A DNA stretch of 64,000 bases from Kribbella pratensis (GCF_004365355.1 NZ_SODP01000003.1:682001-746000), one strand, 5' to 3'; shown: positions 36,759 through 46,981, counted from the first letter of the stretch. The notes: generated by a model from the letters alone, not told the origin. Program-made: numbers and translations.

Positions 36759-37583
36759 ATGCAGAGCAGTAACCCGGTCCTGAACCGGTCGAGTGCATTT
36801 GCGCCTGGCCACGGCCAGGCCTATCCGGGCGCCGCTCCGTACGGTCAGCCCGGGCCCCAAGGCTACGGCGGCTCGGGTATGCCGCCGCAGTACCGAGGTG
36901 CTCCGGCCGCGAGCCGCCCCATGACGATGGACGACGTGATCGTCCGCACCGCCGCCACCCTCGGTGTCGTCACCGTGGTCGCGGCGATCGCCTGGAACAC
37001 GATCCCGGACACCATCGTCACTCCGGTGTTCTTCGCCGGCATGCTGGCGGCGCTCGCGATCGGGCTGGTGCTGTCGTTCGCCCGCAGGGTGAACCCGGCG
37101 CTGGTGATGGTGTACGCCGCGGCCGAGGGCGTGTTCCTCGGCATCGGCTCGAAGTTCATCGCCAACTGGGTCGGTGACCCCGGCATCATCGTCCAGGCCG
37201 TGCTGGCCACGTTGGTGACGGCCGGCCTGACGCTGGCGACGTACAAGTACTTCGCGATCAAGGTGACGCCGAAGTTCACCAGAATGGTGATCATCGGCAC
37301 GATGGGCTTCGCCGGCGTGGTGGTCATCAACCTGCTGCTGAGCCTGTTCGGTGTGCAGACCGGGATCGGCGGCTTCGGCGCGATGGGCCTGATCTTCGCC
37401 GCGATCGGCGCGGGTCTCGCGGTCTTCAACCTGATCCTCGACTTCGACATGATCGAGCAGGGCGTCCGCCACGGCGCCCCGCAGAACGAGGCCTGGCGCG
37501 CCGCGTTCGGCCTGACCGTCACCTTGGTCTGGCTGTACTGGAACATCCTGCGCATCCTCGCGATCCTCCGCGGCGGCGACTGA
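36759..37583 (+). CDS. Bax-inhibitor-1/YccA-like membrane protein
   Basis: 274 residues from the second of two adjacent ATGs, at best distance from AGGAGG. A Pro/Gly/Tyr-rich cytoplasmic head (1-55) precedes seven membrane helices, with NPALVMVYAAAEGVFLG, the conserved FNLILDFDMIEQGV acidic segment and a C-terminal WNILRILAIL. This is the actinobacterial Bax1-I (DUF4282-unrelated) group. BI-1-fold proteins can leak Ca2+/H+ or bind FtsH; role here unknown. Strong terminator follows. Confidence 0.92.
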   Translation: MQSSNPVLNRSSAFAPGHGQAYPGAAPYGQPGPQGYGGSGMPPQYRGAPAASRPMTMDDVIVRTAATLGVVTVVAAIAWNTIPDTIVTPVFFAGMLAALAIGLVLSFARRVNPALVMVYAAAEGVFLGIGSKFIANWVGDPGIIVQAVLATLVTAGLTLATYKYFAIKVTPKFTRMVIIGTMGFAGVVVINLLLSLFGVQTGIGGFGAMGLIFAAIGAGLAVFNLILDFDMIEQGVRHGAPQNEAWRAAFGLTVTLVWLYWNILRILAILRGGD

Positions 37584-37614
37584 ACCGCAGCGGCGCGACA
37601 GCCGTACTGTCTTG

Positions 37615-37646
37615 AGAAGGGCCGGTTCAGGTGGACCGGCCCTTCT
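37615..37646 (+). terminator. Strong hairpin terminator
   Basis: AGAAGGGCCGGT (37615-37626) and ACCGGCCCTTCT (37635-37646) form a perfect 12-bp stem with an 8-base loop, 32 bases after the Bax-inhibitor-like stop. Confidence 0.8.
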
Positions 37647-37692
37647 GGCATTCCGGACGCGGTCCGTCCGGTTCCGGTTCTACTGTGGGTCC

Positions 37693-38847
37693 ATGACCGA
37701 ATGGCGGCTCGTCGAAGGAACCCTGACCACTTGGTACGACGCTTCCTCGCACGCCGCCGGCGCGGCACTGGTCGAGCGTCTCGCAGCTACCGGCGTCGAC
37801 GTCGACCTCCGCGCGAACGGTCTACGACTGCGCACTCGCGATGAAGAGTCCGCCGGCGAGATCTCGAAAGCAGCGCACGACCTGGGCCTGACCGCGGATC
37901 CGAGCGTGCTGCAGGAGGTCCGCCTGGCCTTCGAGGCATCCGACCCGGTCGCTGTGACAACCTTCTGGCGTACGGCGCTCGGCTACGCGGACACGTCCGA
38001 CGGCCTCCAGGATCCGCTCCGCCGCGATCCAACAGTCTCCGTCCACCAGCTCACCGACTCCCGGCCACTCCGCAACCGCATCCACGTCGACGTCGTACGG
38101 CCCTCCGATGCGGTGGACGCGGTCCGGGCCGCGAGCGGGCAGGAGCCGTACGGCGCGTGGGGCGTCGCGCTCGCGGATCCCGAGGGCAACGAGGCCGATG
38201 TCGTCCCCGGCGACCAGCTGTCGCCGGAGGCCACCGACTGGTGGGCCAACTTCGCCGCGATGGTCTTCTACCCGACGACATCGTCAACGCAGGCGAGCCG
38301 GCTGGTCTCCGCCGTCGCGAAGCTGGCCGACGACGCAAACACTCCGCTGCAGATCGATCTGCGACCAGCAGGCGTGATGATCGACGGCAGCAAGGACCAG
38401 TGGGAGGACGACGCGCCGAACGGCGGCGCGGCCTTCGTCGAGCTGGCCCGGCGCATCCAGGACGCCGCACACGAGCTGGGACTCGCACCGGACCCGCAGC
38501 CACTGCGCTTCGTCCAGTTCGGCATCGATGCGGTCGACGCCGACGTACTCAGCACGCTCTGGCGCACACTGCTCGGTTATCAGCCGGATCCGCGGGAGCA
38601 GGTGTCCGACATCTACGATCCTCGCCGGCTGAACCCGGTCCTGTTCTTCCAGCAGCTGGATGCGAACGACGAGCGGACGAAGCAGCGCAATCGCATCCAC
38701 TTCGAGCTCGTCGTACCGCAGGACCAGGCGCAGGCCCGGATCGACACAGCTCTGTCCGCCGGCGGGCGAGTCCTGGACCGGAGCGACCAGCACTGTCTCC
38801 TCAGCGACCCGGAGGGCAACGAGATCGACATCCTCACGGTTCATTAG
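37693..38847 (+). CDS. Duplicated pterin-dehydratase-like/VOC protein
   Basis: 384 residues from ATG 37693; the open frame before it covers the terminator and was rejected. Two similar halves. Each has a pterin-carbinolamine-dehydratase-like piece (LRLRTRDEESAGEISKAAHDLGL near 40-65, cut here to its core; AAFVELARRIQDAAHELGL near 245-263) followed by a VOC domain (VTTFWRTALGY near 92 and LSTLWRTLLGY near 288; DPEGNEADVV and DPEGNEIDIL). The closing Glu of each VOC unit is kept in GNE. Function unknown; the repeated two-domain plan suggests internal duplication. Confidence 0.82.
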   Translation: MTEWRLVEGTLTTWYDASSHAAGAALVERLAATGVDVDLRANGLRLRTRDEESAGEISKAAHDLGLTADPSVLQEVRLAFEASDPVAVTTFWRTALGYADTSDGLQDPLRRDPTVSVHQLTDSRPLRNRIHVDVVRPSDAVDAVRAASGQEPYGAWGVALADPEGNEADVVPGDQLSPEATDWWANFAAMVFYPTTSSTQASRLVSAVAKLADDANTPLQIDLRPAGVMIDGSKDQWEDDAPNGGAAFVELARRIQDAAHELGLAPDPQPLRFVQFGIDAVDADVLSTLWRTLLGYQPDPREQVSDIYDPRRLNPVLFFQQLDANDERTKQRNRIHFELVVPQDQAQARIDTALSAGGRVLDRSDQHCLLSDPEGNEIDILTVH

Positions 38848-38867
38848 GCAGGCATACGATCGGGATC

Positions 38868-39707
38868 ATGCGATTCGCGATCAAGACCTCGCCCCAGAAC
38901 ACCGAATGGGCCGACATGCTCGCCGTCTGGCAGGCCGCCGACGAGATCGAACTGTTCGAGTCCGGCTGGACCTTCGATCACTTCTATCCGATCTTCTCCG
39001 ACTCCAGTGGCCCGTGCCTGGAAGGGTGGGTGACGCTGACCGCGCTCGCGCAGGCGACCAAGCGGCTCCGGATCGGCACGCTGGTCAGCGGGATCCACTA
39101 CCGGCACCCCGCGCTGCTCGCGAACATGGCCGCCACCCTCGACATCGTGTCCGGCGGCCGCCTGGAGATCGGCATCGGCGCAGGCTGGAACGAAGAGGAG
39201 TCGGGTGCGTACGGCATGCGGCTCGGCTCGCTGAAGGAGCGCAGCGACCGGTTCGAGGAGGCCTGCGAGGTGCTCGTCGGCCTGCTGACGCAGGAGACCA
39301 CGACGTTCCAGGGTGAGCACTACCAGCTGGCCGACGCCCGTTGCGAGCCGAAGGGTGTGCAGAAGCCGCATCCGCCGATCTGTATCGGTGGCAGCGGCGA
39401 GAAGCGGACCCTGCGGACGACGGCGAAGTATGCCCAGCACTGGAACTTCGTCGGTGGTACGCCGGAGGAGTTCGCTCGCAAGCGTGACGTGCTCTACGCA
39501 CACTGCGCGGACGTCGGCCGCGATCCGAGCGAGATCACGCTGTCGTCACACGTCCGGCTGGGGCCTGACGGCGACTACGGCAAGGTGGCCGCGCAAGCTG
39601 AGGCCCTCGGTGCGGTCGGACTGGACCTGGCCATCGTGTACCTGCCGCCGCCGCACACCCCGGCCGTTCTCGAGCCGCTGGCGAAGACCCTCGAAGCACT
39701 CCGCTGA
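38868..39707 (+). CDS. LLM-class F420-dependent oxidoreductase
   Basis: 279 residues from ATG 38868. TIM-barrel motifs: ESGWTFDHFYPIF, IGTLVSGIHYRHPALLANMA, DIVSGGRLEIGIGAGWNEEE and PPICIGGSGEKRTLR. These correspond to F420-binding loops. Starts 20 bases after the duplicated VOC gene, so probably the same transcript. Relative of the 26486 protein; substrate unknown. Confidence 0.92.
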   Translation: MRFAIKTSPQNTEWADMLAVWQAADEIELFESGWTFDHFYPIFSDSSGPCLEGWVTLTALAQATKRLRIGTLVSGIHYRHPALLANMAATLDIVSGGRLEIGIGAGWNEEESGAYGMRLGSLKERSDRFEEACEVLVGLLTQETTTFQGEHYQLADARCEPKGVQKPHPPICIGGSGEKRTLRTTAKYAQHWNFVGGTPEEFARKRDVLYAHCADVGRDPSEITLSSHVRLGPDGDYGKVAAQAEALGAVGLDLAIVYLPPPHTPAVLEPLAKTLEALR

Positions 39708-39721
39708 CCCCGGAAACGTGA

Positions 39722-39755
39722 AAGACCTGCCCCTCCACCTGAAAGGGCAGGTCTT
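39722..39755. terminator. Bidirectional terminator hairpin
   Basis: AAGACCTGCCC (39722-39732) and GGGCAGGTCTT (39745-39755), a perfect 11-bp stem with a 12-base loop, followed by a CT-rich stretch, lies between the convergent LLM and DUF4287 genes and probably serves both. Confidence 0.82.
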
Positions 39756-39775
39756 CTCGTTGTCTCCTTTGCGGC

Positions 39776-40006
39776 TCAGCCCATTCGCCGGTGCGCTTTG
39801 ACCAGGTCGAACTCGTGGACGATGGCGGTCGCGTGCCCGTGCGCGAGTTCGTACTCGCTGGAGAGCCATCGCACTCTGTCGTCGAAGCGCAGGAACGACG
39901 GTCCGTCGTTCATCAGCTGGAACCACTCGGTCATCTGGCGTCCGGTGCACCTGGGCACGGCCTCCACCAAACGCTGGTGTGTCTCCTCGGAGTGGTTCAA
40001 GCCCAT
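39776..40006 (-). CDS. DUF4287-like small protein
   Basis: 76 residues; GGGAGG lies upstream of ATG 40006. The C-terminal half RVRWLSSEYELAHGHATAIV matches the WLKxxxxLGRGHAxAIV signature of DUF4287. Many such proteins carry two domains; this is the minimal single unit. Function unknown, cytoplasmic. Confidence 0.85.
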   Translation of the reverse strand: MGLNHSEETHQRLVEAVPRCTGRQMTEWFQLMNDGPSFLRFDDRVRWLSSEYELAHGHATAIVHEFDLVKAHRRMG

Positions 40007-40120
40007 CTTCGCCTCCCGTCATCGGGGTACCGCGTAGTTATCGACTGTGCACCACTCGGCCGCCCGGAGGCAAGACTCTCGACATGAAAGGTGTCGCTCA
40101 GCGGACGCACAACCCAACAA

Positions 40121-41149
40121 CTATTGGCCGACAGGCACTGTCTCGGCTTGTTCGTCTGCTTGCTCGTCCACTCGGTCGACGTCGGCCTTCGGGTGCCGGC
40201 GGCGATGCCGCAGCGCCGCCCAGCGACCGCGCGGACCGCGTTCCCGGCCGGCGACCTCGGTGGCAGCCACCTCGGTGCCCGCCTTCCGCACGGCCTGTAC
40301 GGCGGCTTCCGCGATCGGGAGGATCGCCTCTCCGCGGAACGGCTCCGGGTGGACGAACGACTCGGGTCCGACTCCCATCGCAGCCGCCACCGACGGCAGC
40401 AACGCGGCCGACGCGGCGGCGTACCCGGTGGCGGACGGGTGGAAGTTGTCGCGGCCCCACATCGACGGGTTGGTCCGGAACACCTCGCCGAGCAGCGAGC
40501 CCAGTGACACGGACCGGCCGCCTGCCTCGACCACTGCGATGGTCTGAGCGGCGGCCAGCCGGTGGCTCCAGGACCGGGCGACCTGTCGCAGCGGCGGCAT
40601 GATCGTCCGGACCACACCCAGGTCGGGGCAGGTCCCCACCACCACCTCACAGTTCGCGGCGCGCAGCCGGCGTACGGCGGTGGACAGCAGCCGGACCGAG
40701 GTCGACGGCGGCATCTTGGCCTTGACGTCGTTGACGCCGATCAGGATGACCGCGATATGCGGCCCGGCCTGCAGCGCGGCGTCGACCTGGCCGGCCAGAT
40801 CGCTGGACTTCGCGCCGGTCTTCGACACGTCGACCAGCCGCACCGGGCGTTTGGCGAGCTCGGCCAGACCGGAGGCGAGCAGCACCCCAGGAGTCTCGTC
40901 GGGCGACTCGGTACCGTAACCTGCCGCGCTCGAGTCGCCGATCATCGCGAACGTGATCGGATGTCCTGGATACCGGCCGTACAGGCCGTCGCCCGGAGTG
41001 GGGTAGTACCTCGTCGGTCCGATCACGCGCTTCGCGTACTCGGCCTCAGCGGTCAGTACGCCGTAGAACGTGGCACCGATGAGTCCGAGTCCCCCGCCTC
41101 CGAAGGCTGCGGCCTGGGCCAGCTTCTTGGCTGCCCTGGCTCTACTCAT
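40121..41149 (-). CDS. SGNH/GDSL hydrolase, membrane anchored
   Basis: 342 residues. An N-terminal hydrophobic segment (about 10-33) without clear cleavage suggests an anchored extracytoplasmic enzyme. SGNH blocks: FAMIGDSSAAGYG (catalytic Ser), the Gly of SKTGAKS, ILIGVNDV (Asn) and DNFHPSATGY with the Asp/His pair. After about residue 300 a basic and acidic low-complexity tail follows. Likely an esterase or deacetylase acting on envelope glycans; substrate not known. Divergent from cbs. Confidence 0.9.
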   Translation of the reverse strand: MSRARAAKKLAQAAAFGGGGLGLIGATFYGVLTAEAEYAKRVIGPTRYYPTPGDGLYGRYPGHPITFAMIGDSSAAGYGTESPDETPGVLLASGLAELAKRPVRLVDVSKTGAKSSDLAGQVDAALQAGPHIAVILIGVNDVKAKMPPSTSVRLLSTAVRRLRAANCEVVVGTCPDLGVVRTIMPPLRQVARSWSHRLAAAQTIAVVEAGGRSVSLGSLLGEVFRTNPSMWGRDNFHPSATGYAAASAALLPSVAAAMGVGPESFVHPEPFRGEAILPIAEAAVQAVRKAGTEVAATEVAGRERGPRGRWAALRHRRRHPKADVDRVDEQADEQAETVPVGQ

Positions 41150-41214
41150 AAGGACAAGGATTACACGCAGTTACGTCGATGCAAGTGAAAATAGGGCAAC
41201 GGCGTCGATATCAC

Positions 41215-41220
41215 TAGAGT
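41215..41220 (+). promoter_or_regulatory. Candidate leaderless -10 box for cbs
   Basis: TAGAGT ends seven bases before GTG 41228 and no ribosome site precedes the GTG. This is the arrangement of leaderless actinobacterial transcripts, where transcription starts at or next to the start codon. No clear -35 seen. Confidence 0.4.
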
Positions 41221-41227
41221 AAAGATC

Positions 41228-42601
41228 GTGCGCTACGCAGAATCACTCCTGGACCTGGTCGGCAACACTCCGCTGGTGCGGTTGTCGAAGACAACAGACG
41301 GCGCGAAGCCGCTCGTGCTCGCGAAGGTCGAATACTTCAACCCCGGCGGCTCGGTGAAGGACCGGATCGCGGTCCGGATGATCGAGGCCGCGGAGGCGTC
41401 CGGCGAGCTGAAGCCCGGTGGCACGATCGTCGAGCCGACCTCCGGCAACACCGGCGTGGGCCTGGCGATGGTTGCCCAGCAGAAGGGCTACAAGTGCGTC
41501 TTCGTCTGCCCGGACAAGGTCAGCGAGGACAAGCGCAATGTGCTCAAGGCGTACGGCGCCGAGGTCGTGGTCTGCCCGACCGCGGTCGCGCCCGAGCACC
41601 CCGATTCGTACTACAACGTCTCCGACCGTCTCGTCCGCGAGATCGAGGGTGCCTGGAAGCCGAACCAGTACGCGAACCAGAACAACCCGCGCTCGCACTA
41701 CGAGACCACCGGTCCCGAACTGTGGGAGCAGACCGAGGGCAAGATCACCCACTTCGTCGCGGGGGTCGGCACCGGCGGCACGATCACCGGCACCGGCAGG
41801 TACCTCAAGGAGGTCTCCGGCGGCCGCGTCCAGATCATCGGCGCCGACCCGGAGGGCTCGGTGTACTCCGGCGGCACCGGCCGGCCCTACCTGGTCGAGG
41901 GCGTCGGCGAGGACTTCTGGCCGGAGACGTACGACCGTGAGATCTGCGACCGCGTCATCGAGGTCTCGGACGCGGACTCGTTCGCGCTGACCCGGCGGCT
42001 CGCTCGCGAAGAGGCCATGCTGGTCGGCGGCTCCGCGGGGATGGCGGCCGCGGCCGCGATCCGGCTGGCGCACGAGCTCGACGACCCCGAGGCCGTCATC
42101 GTCGTCCTGCTGCCCGACGGCGGCCGCGGCTACCTGACGAAGGTGTTCAACGACGACTGGCTGGCGCAGTACGGCTTCCTCGCGCACGCCCGCCAGGGCA
42201 AGACGCTGGGCGACGTGCTGGCCGGCAAGGACGGCAGCCTGCCGCCGCTCGTACACACCCACCCGCACGAGACGATCGCCGAGGCGGTCGCCATCCTCCG
42301 CGAGTACGGCGTCTCGCAGATGCCCGTCGTCCGCGCCGAGCCGCCGGTGATGGCGGCCGAGGTGGCCGGCGCGGTGTCGGAGCGGACGCTGATGGACGCG
42401 CTGTACTCCGGCAAGGCGCGGCTGGCCGACATGGTCGAGGTGCACATGGATCCGGCGCTGCCGTCCCTGGGCGCCGGCGAGCCGGTGACCAAGGCGGTCG
42501 AGCTGCTGGAGGATCGGGACGCCCTGATGGTTCTGGACGACGGCAAGCCGGTGGGCGTGCTGACCCGGCAGGACCTACTGGTCCATCTGTCCGCCGACTA
42601 G
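41228..42601 (+). CDS. cbs: Cystathionine beta-synthase
   Basis: 457 residues from GTG 41228. PLP enzyme joining homocysteine and serine in transsulphuration. PLP lysine Lys44 in NPGGSVKDR, substrate loop TSGNTGVG, PLP-phosphate loop GVGTGGTITGTG and closing GGSAGMAAAA. Two CBS domains from about 335 (ETIAEAVAILREYGVSQMPV and GEPVTKAVELLEDRDALMV, both cut to core) make it full-length CBS rather than cysteine synthase. No heme-binding extension, as in other bacterial forms. Confidence 0.96.
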   Translation: MRYAESLLDLVGNTPLVRLSKTTDGAKPLVLAKVEYFNPGGSVKDRIAVRMIEAAEASGELKPGGTIVEPTSGNTGVGLAMVAQQKGYKCVFVCPDKVSEDKRNVLKAYGAEVVVCPTAVAPEHPDSYYNVSDRLVREIEGAWKPNQYANQNNPRSHYETTGPELWEQTEGKITHFVAGVGTGGTITGTGRYLKEVSGGRVQIIGADPEGSVYSGGTGRPYLVEGVGEDFWPETYDREICDRVIEVSDADSFALTRRLAREEAMLVGGSAGMAAAAAIRLAHELDDPEAVIVVLLPDGGRGYLTKVFNDDWLAQYGFLAHARQGKTLGDVLAGKDGSLPPLVHTHPHETIAEAVAILREYGVSQMPVVRAEPPVMAAEVAGAVSERTLMDALYSGKARLADMVEVHMDPALPSLGAGEPVTKAVELLEDRDALMVLDDGKPVGVLTRQDLLVHLSAD

Positions 42602-42604
42602 GAG

Positions 42605-42700
42605 TTAACGGTCGACGACTGACGGGATGATGGCGATCAGTGCCGTGATCACGATGCCGATCACGATCACCGCCGCTCCTGCGATCTGAAGGATTTCCAT
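42605..42700 (-). CDS. 31-residue single-helix membrane peptide
   Basis: MEILQIAGAAVIVIGIVITA and then LIAIIPSVVDR: one membrane helix with an acidic start and a charged end. AAGGA lies about ten bases before ATG on the coding strand. The stop is four bases past the convergent cbs stop. Such short proteins often tune membrane enzymes or are toxins. The sequence also fits random hydrophobic coding in a non-coding gap, so moderate confidence only. Confidence 0.45.
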   Translation of the reverse strand: MEILQIAGAAVIVIGIVITALIAIIPSVVDR

Positions 42701-42784
42701 GTCTCAAGAGTCCTTCAGCACGACGCCGGAAACATCGGCCTCCGGATCGGTCTTTCCTTCATCCCAAGGTCGTACGTCGTGACC

Positions 42785-42852
42785 CCCGGACTCCTACTTG
42801 AGGAGTCCGGGCCATCACCTAAGGGACGCCGCCCTTAAGGGACGCTGTCCCT
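42785..42852. repeat. Cluster of three hairpins with a direct repeat
   Basis: CCCGGACTCCT (42785-42795) and AGGAGTCCGGG (42801-42811): perfect 11-bp stem, 5-base loop. TAAGGG (42820-42825) and CCCTTA (42832-42837), 6-base loop. AGGGAC (42838-42843) and GTCCCT (42847-42852), 3-base loop, reaching the monooxygenase stop codon. TAAGGGACGC occurs twice, 16 bases apart. The first is a convincing terminator; the others may be extra terminators or a protein site. Confidence 0.7.
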
Positions 42853-44302
42853 AATGGACGACGGCGAAGTCGCTCGGATCGAGTCGCCGGGTGCGACGCC
42901 AGTACGACATCGTCCACTCCGGCCAGATGGTCGAGTTCCGCCCGGACGCGTCCAGGTACCAGCTGGTGCAACCGGCGTTCCAGACGGTGTCGCCGAGCTC
43001 GCCCTGAACCCCGGTGACGAACTGTTCCTGGGCGTCCTCGCGGACCTCGACGTACGTCGCGTTGCGCCGGCGCAGAAGGTGCAGCGCCTGCATGACGTAC
43101 CGGACCTGAGCCTCGATCATGAAGATCATCGAGGAGTGGCCGAGGAGCGTGTTCGGACCGACCAGCAGGAACAGGTTCGGGTACCCGGCGACCGTGATGC
43201 CGAGGTGCGCGCCGATACCGTTGCGCTTCCAGTGGTCGGCGAGATCGACGCCGTCCTTGCCGAGGATCGGCATCCGGGTCAGGTTGGCCGACACCGCGAA
43301 CCCGGTGCCGTGCACGATCGCGTCGCAGGCCCGCTCGGTCCCGTCGGCGGTGACCACGCCGGTCGGGGTGATCCGCGCGATCGGCGTGGTGACGACGTCT
43401 ACGTTCGGCCGGGTCAGCGCCGGGTAGTAGTCGTTCGAGATCAGCACGCGTTTGCAGCCGATCTGGTAGTCCGGCGTCAGCTTGGCGCGTAGCTCGGGAT
43501 CGGTGATCTGCTTGCGCAGGTGCCGTTTCGCCTGTATTTCAAGGCCTTTCATCAACTTCGGGTTGCCCGCGAACCCGGCGCCGCGGCCTTCGAGACCCCA
43601 GTAGATGGCGTTGCGGATCGTTCGCTGCCCGGCCGGGAAGCGCTCGTGCAGCTTGCGTTCCCAGCGGCCGATGGCACGGTCCGGCTTCGGTGTGACCCAC
43701 GGCGGCGTCCGCTGGTACAGGTCCAGTTGTGCGACTTCGCCGGCGAGCTGCGGTACGAACTGGATCGCCGATGCGCCGGTCCCGATCACCGCGACGTTGC
43801 GCCCGCGCAGGTCCGCCGAGTGATCCCATTGCGCGGAGTGGAACGTCGTACCCCCGAAGGAGTCGAGGCCGGGGATGTCCGGCAGCTTCGGCTCGTGCAG
43901 GCTGCCGACACCGGTGACCAGCGCCTGGGTCTCGATGGTCTCGTCGCCGTTCACCGTGACGGTCCAGTGGCCGGTCGCCTCGTCGAAGACGGCTTCGGTG
44001 ACCTCCGCGCCGTACCGGATCTTGCCGGCGATCCCGTACTTGTCCGCGCAGTGCCGCAGGTAGGCGAGGATCTCGTCCCAAGGCGCGAACATCCGCGTCC
44101 AGCGCGGGTTCTGCTCGAACGAGAACGAGTACAGGTACGACGGGATGTCGCAGGCGCAGCCCGGATACGTGTTGTCCCGCCAGGTGCCGCCGAGGTCGTC
44201 CGCCTTCTCGAGGATGACGAAGTCCTCACACCCGGCCTGCTGCAGCTTGATTCCCATGCACAGCCCGGCGAACCCGGACCCGATGATGACGACCTCAGCC
44301 AT
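42851..44302 (-). CDS. FAD-dependent monooxygenase, Baeyer-Villiger type
   Basis: 483 residues from ATG 44302 (MAEVVIIGSGFAG). FAD loop GSGFAG (8-13), LEKADDLGGTWRDNTYPGCACD with the GGTW and YPG features of flavoprotein monooxygenases, second dinucleotide loop GTGASAIQFVPQLA and closing HGTGFAVSANLTRM. The Baeyer-Villiger fingerprint FxGxxxHxxxW is visible in modified form as FGGTTFHSAQWD. Oxygenates an unknown ketone or amine using NADPH. Ends against the hairpin cluster. Confidence 0.92.
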   Translation of the reverse strand: MAEVVIIGSGFAGLCMGIKLQQAGCEDFVILEKADDLGGTWRDNTYPGCACDIPSYLYSFSFEQNPRWTRMFAPWDEILAYLRHCADKYGIAGKIRYGAEVTEAVFDEATGHWTVTVNGDETIETQALVTGVGSLHEPKLPDIPGLDSFGGTTFHSAQWDHSADLRGRNVAVIGTGASAIQFVPQLAGEVAQLDLYQRTPPWVTPKPDRAIGRWERKLHERFPAGQRTIRNAIYWGLEGRGAGFAGNPKLMKGLEIQAKRHLRKQITDPELRAKLTPDYQIGCKRVLISNDYYPALTRPNVDVVTTPIARITPTGVVTADGTERACDAIVHGTGFAVSANLTRMPILGKDGVDLADHWKRNGIGAHLGITVAGYPNLFLLVGPNTLLGHSSMIFMIEAQVRYVMQALHLLRRRNATYVEVREDAQEQFVTGVQGELGDTVWNAGCTSWYLDASGRNSTIWPEWTMSYWRRTRRLDPSDFAVVH

Positions 44303-44324
44303 ACCGCCTGAGGTTACCGGCGGG

Positions 44325-45548
<1,224 letters not shown>

Positions 45549-45628
45549 GCTCCGACCCTACCCATCCAGGATGTTGACCGGGGCAAAGGTCCCGGCGCAT
45601 TCTCGCTGGGGGGAGTGGGGGATCTGCG

Positions 45629-46981
45629 ATGAGACCAACGGGGTTCGGTGGCGTTCTGTTGCAGGCCGGGGACACGGAGTACGACGCGGCCCGCACGGTG
45701 TTCAACGCGATGGTCGACCGGAAGCCGGCGATGATCGCGCGGTGCGAGTCGGTCGCGGACGTCCAGGCGGCGGTGCGGTACGGCGTCGAGAACGAGCTCG
45801 AACTGGCCGTCCGTGCCGGCGGTCACGCGGTGACCGGGGCCGGCGTGTCGGACGGCGGTCTGGTCCTGGATCTGCGGCGGATGAACAGCGTGCAGATCGA
45901 TCCGTTCTCGCGGCTCGCGCGGGTCGGCGGCGGCGCGACCTGGCGGGATCTGGACCGCGCCGGCCAGCGGTACTGCCTGCTGGCGACCGGTGCGCGCGTG
46001 CCGTCGGCCGGAGTCGCGGGTGTGACGCTCGGCGGCGGCTCAGGGTGGCTTGAACGAAAGCTCGGGTTGTCGTCGGACGCGTTGGTCTCGGTCGAGCTCG
46101 TCACCGCGGACGGGCGGTTGCTGATCGCGGACGAGACCAAGAACACCGAGCTGTTCTGGGCGCTGCACGGTGGTGGCGGAAACTTCGGGGTGGCGACCGC
46201 GCTGACGTTCCGGCTCACGCAGGTGGTGACGACGACCCTGGCGTTGCTGATCTGGCCGATGGCGGCCGGGCCTTCGGTACTGCGTGCGTACCGCGATCTC
46301 CTGCAGGTTGCGCCGGAGGAGCTTGGCGGCGGAGTGGTGTTCCTGACCGCACCTCGGGCTCCGTATGTGCCGGAGGGTCTGCAGGGCCAGCCCGCTGTGC
46401 TCGCAGTCGCGGTGTACGCCGGTGGGGTGGAGGAGGCACGCGAGGCGTTCGCACCGATGTACGCGTTGGCGCCGGAGGGCCAGTTCATCGCGGGACTACC
46501 GTACGCCGACCTGCAGACCGCCCTGGACAGTCCGGCCGGGTTCCGGAACTACTGGTCCGCGGAGCACCTGTGGGCCTTCCCGGATCCCGCCGTACTCGCG
46601 TTCTGTGATCGGGCCCGGGAGATGATCACGCCGTCACCGTCGCAGCAGGTCGTCCTGCCGTGGGGTGGCGCCGTACGACGCTCTGCCGGGGACTGGCCGC
46701 AGGCGTACCGGGACGCGGAGTGGGTGGCGCACCCGTTCGGGGCGTGGGCGGATCCGTGTGCCGACGCACAGGCGATCCGGTGGGTGCGGGACGTGTGCGC
46801 GGACCTGGAGCCGTGGTCAACCGGGCAGGTGTACCTGAACTTCATCGGATACGAGGGACAGGATCGTGTCATCGCCGGATTCGGGGCGGCGAACTACGAC
46901 CGGTTGGCCCGGGTGAAGTGCGAGTACGACCCCGACAACGTGTTCCACCTCAACCAGAATATTGAACCTGGTTGGCGTTAG
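45629..46981 (+). CDS. FAD-linked oxidase, BBE-like
   Basis: 450 residues. PCMH-type FAD domain (about 30-210): ARCESVADVQAAVRYG, RAGGHAVTGAG with the likely covalent FAD His66, and LGGGSGWLERKLGLSSDA. The C-terminal berberine-bridge segment EYDPDNVFHLNQNIEP closes the protein. Cytosolic, as no signal is seen. Oxidises unknown sugars or alcohols. Its last 32 bases overlap the convergent membrane-protein gene. Confidence 0.93.
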   Translation: MRPTGFGGVLLQAGDTEYDAARTVFNAMVDRKPAMIARCESVADVQAAVRYGVENELELAVRAGGHAVTGAGVSDGGLVLDLRRMNSVQIDPFSRLARVGGGATWRDLDRAGQRYCLLATGARVPSAGVAGVTLGGGSGWLERKLGLSSDALVSVELVTADGRLLIADETKNTELFWALHGGGGNFGVATALTFRLTQVVTTTLALLIWPMAAGPSVLRAYRDLLQVAPEELGGGVVFLTAPRAPYVPEGLQGQPAVLAVAVYAGGVEEAREAFAPMYALAPEGQFIAGLPYADLQTALDSPAGFRNYWSAEHLWAFPDPAVLAFCDRAREMITPSPSQQVVLPWGGAVRRSAGDWPQAYRDAEWVAHPFGAWADPCADAQAIRWVRDVCADLEPWSTGQVYLNFIGYEGQDRVIAGFGAANYDRLARVKCEYDPDNVFHLNQNIEPGWR

